DNA of 64,000 nucleotides from Rhodoplanes sp. (GTDB lineage: Bacteria; Pseudomonadota; Alphaproteobacteria; Rhizobiales; Xanthobacteraceae): NCBI RefSeq assembly GCF_013377085.1, contig NZ_JACAAX010000004.1:1-64000 (forward strand), given 5' to 3'. Below are positions 63,720 to 64,000 of this stretch, one piece after another; within the stretch, counting starts at the first letter, position 1, and every line of letters starts with the position of its first letter. The notes beneath the pieces were generated by a model that saw only the letters and a list, made by a program, of their open reading frames with translations, was not told the DNA's origin and did not search any database. Both the position numbers and the translations under genes were made by a program.

Positions 63720-64000
63720 ATGCCGATCGACCGCCGGGTCTTCCTCGCCTACGGGGCGAGTGCGTCGCTCGGCCTGTTCGCGGTAGGTGCATCGGGGCGC
63801 CGCGAGGCGGTCGCCGCCTCGGTGACGGGCGGCACGCTGAGGCTCTCCCGGGTCGAGAGGTTCGCGCTGCCGCTGGCCGTGCCGCCGGCGATGCCGCGCT
63901 CCGGCCGGAACGCCTGGCGGATCGCGGCGCGCGAGCAGGCGCAGCAGATGTTGCCGCCGCCCTTCGGGCCGACCCGGGTGTGGTGCTACGGCGCGAGCGG
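63720..64000 (+). CDS. Multicopper oxidase, N-terminal part (cut by window end)
   Basis: Only the first 93 residues are in the window. A twin-arginine-type signal is present (PIDRRVFLAYGASASLGLF), followed by RVERFALPLAVPPAMPR and PPPFGPTRVWCYGAS. That combination, a Pro-rich PLxxPP strand and FGPTRVWxYG, is the normal start of CotA/bilirubin-oxidase-type multicopper oxidases; the copper-ligand histidines would lie beyond the window. TAT export and nearness to c-type cytochromes fit a periplasmic oxidase. No stop is seen, so the product is incomplete only because of the window edge. Confidence 0.7.
   Translation, partial: MPIDRRVFLAYGASASLGLFAVGASGRREAVAASVTGGTLRLSRVERFALPLAVPPAMPRSGRNAWRIAAREQAQQMLPPPFGPTRVWCYGAS

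Overview
This window is GC-rich chromosomal DNA from what looks like an alphaproteobacterium of the order Hyphomicrobiales (Xanthobacteraceae/Nitrobacteraceae-like). The basis is inference: urease and urea-ABC gene style, membrane urate hydroxylase PuuD, sphaeroides-heme-protein genes, sigma-54 promoters, and many palindromic intergenic repeats of a kind common in that group. No rRNA, tRNA, CRISPR array, transposase or phage gene was seen.

Layout. (1) 1-2500: small housekeeping-type genes (secreted peptide, zincin-like protein, PH-like membrane protein, leuD). (2) 2490-19300: a purine-catabolic island organised divergently around a RpiR-type regulator. On the minus strand are an SDR, carbamate kinase (arcC), the knotted carbamoyltransferase ygeW, the flavin/Fe-S oxidoreductase ygfK and the peptidase-like hydrolase ygeY. 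On the plus strand are the regulator, an XdhD-like 2Fe-2S/molybdopterin fusion, ssnA, two fold-type II PLP enzymes and a small 2[4Fe-4S] ferredoxin. This is nearly the gene set linked to oxygen-independent urate breakdown in Escherichia coli and gut anaerobes. (3) 19400-24720: an ABC transporter with a sigma-54-type promoter, a UraD-UraH fusion and PuuD, i.e. the oxidative urate route. (4) 25089-36224: urtABCDE (urea ABC transporter, sigma-54-type promoter) and ureDABC, interrupted by an FmdE-like gene, an AbrB/PIN toxin-antitoxin pair and a GFA-family gene. (5) 36209-46232: LysR regulator, RraA-like protein, AllD-like dehydrogenase, GlxR-like reductase, split TPP decarboxylase, UbiD decarboxylase and three substrate-binding proteins without their membrane partners. 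(6) 46416-55173: ureEFG, a hydantoinase/dihydropyrimidinase (the HyuA role of the urate cluster) and a second xanthine dehydrogenase with its maturation factor (xdhABC-like). (7) 55300-64000: HdeD-like membrane protein, a GGDEF-EAL protein, then a PsiF-like protein, PepSY protein, two-component system, cytochrome b561, SHP, diheme cytochrome c, and the start of a multicopper oxidase.

How it fits together. Hypoxanthine/xanthine oxidation (two molybdenum hydroxylases), two alternative urate routes, carbamoyl-group salvage to ATP (YgeW plus ArcC), urea uptake and urease together form a nitrogen-scavenging locus. Two promoters with exact sigma-54 spacing, in front of urtA and in front of the ABC substrate-binding protein, support nitrogen control. 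A 44-bp dyad at the divergent promoter is the likely RpiR operator.

Other structure. Sixteen palindromic repeats of five types lie in this window: six in convergent gaps, ten between co-directional genes, none in divergent (promoter) gaps. Two 39-bp operators with the same four-box layout sit upstream of the PepSY/two-component operon and of the cytochrome b561-SHP-DHC operon and define a probable small regulon. Functions are assigned from motifs and gene context by eye; no database search was run.
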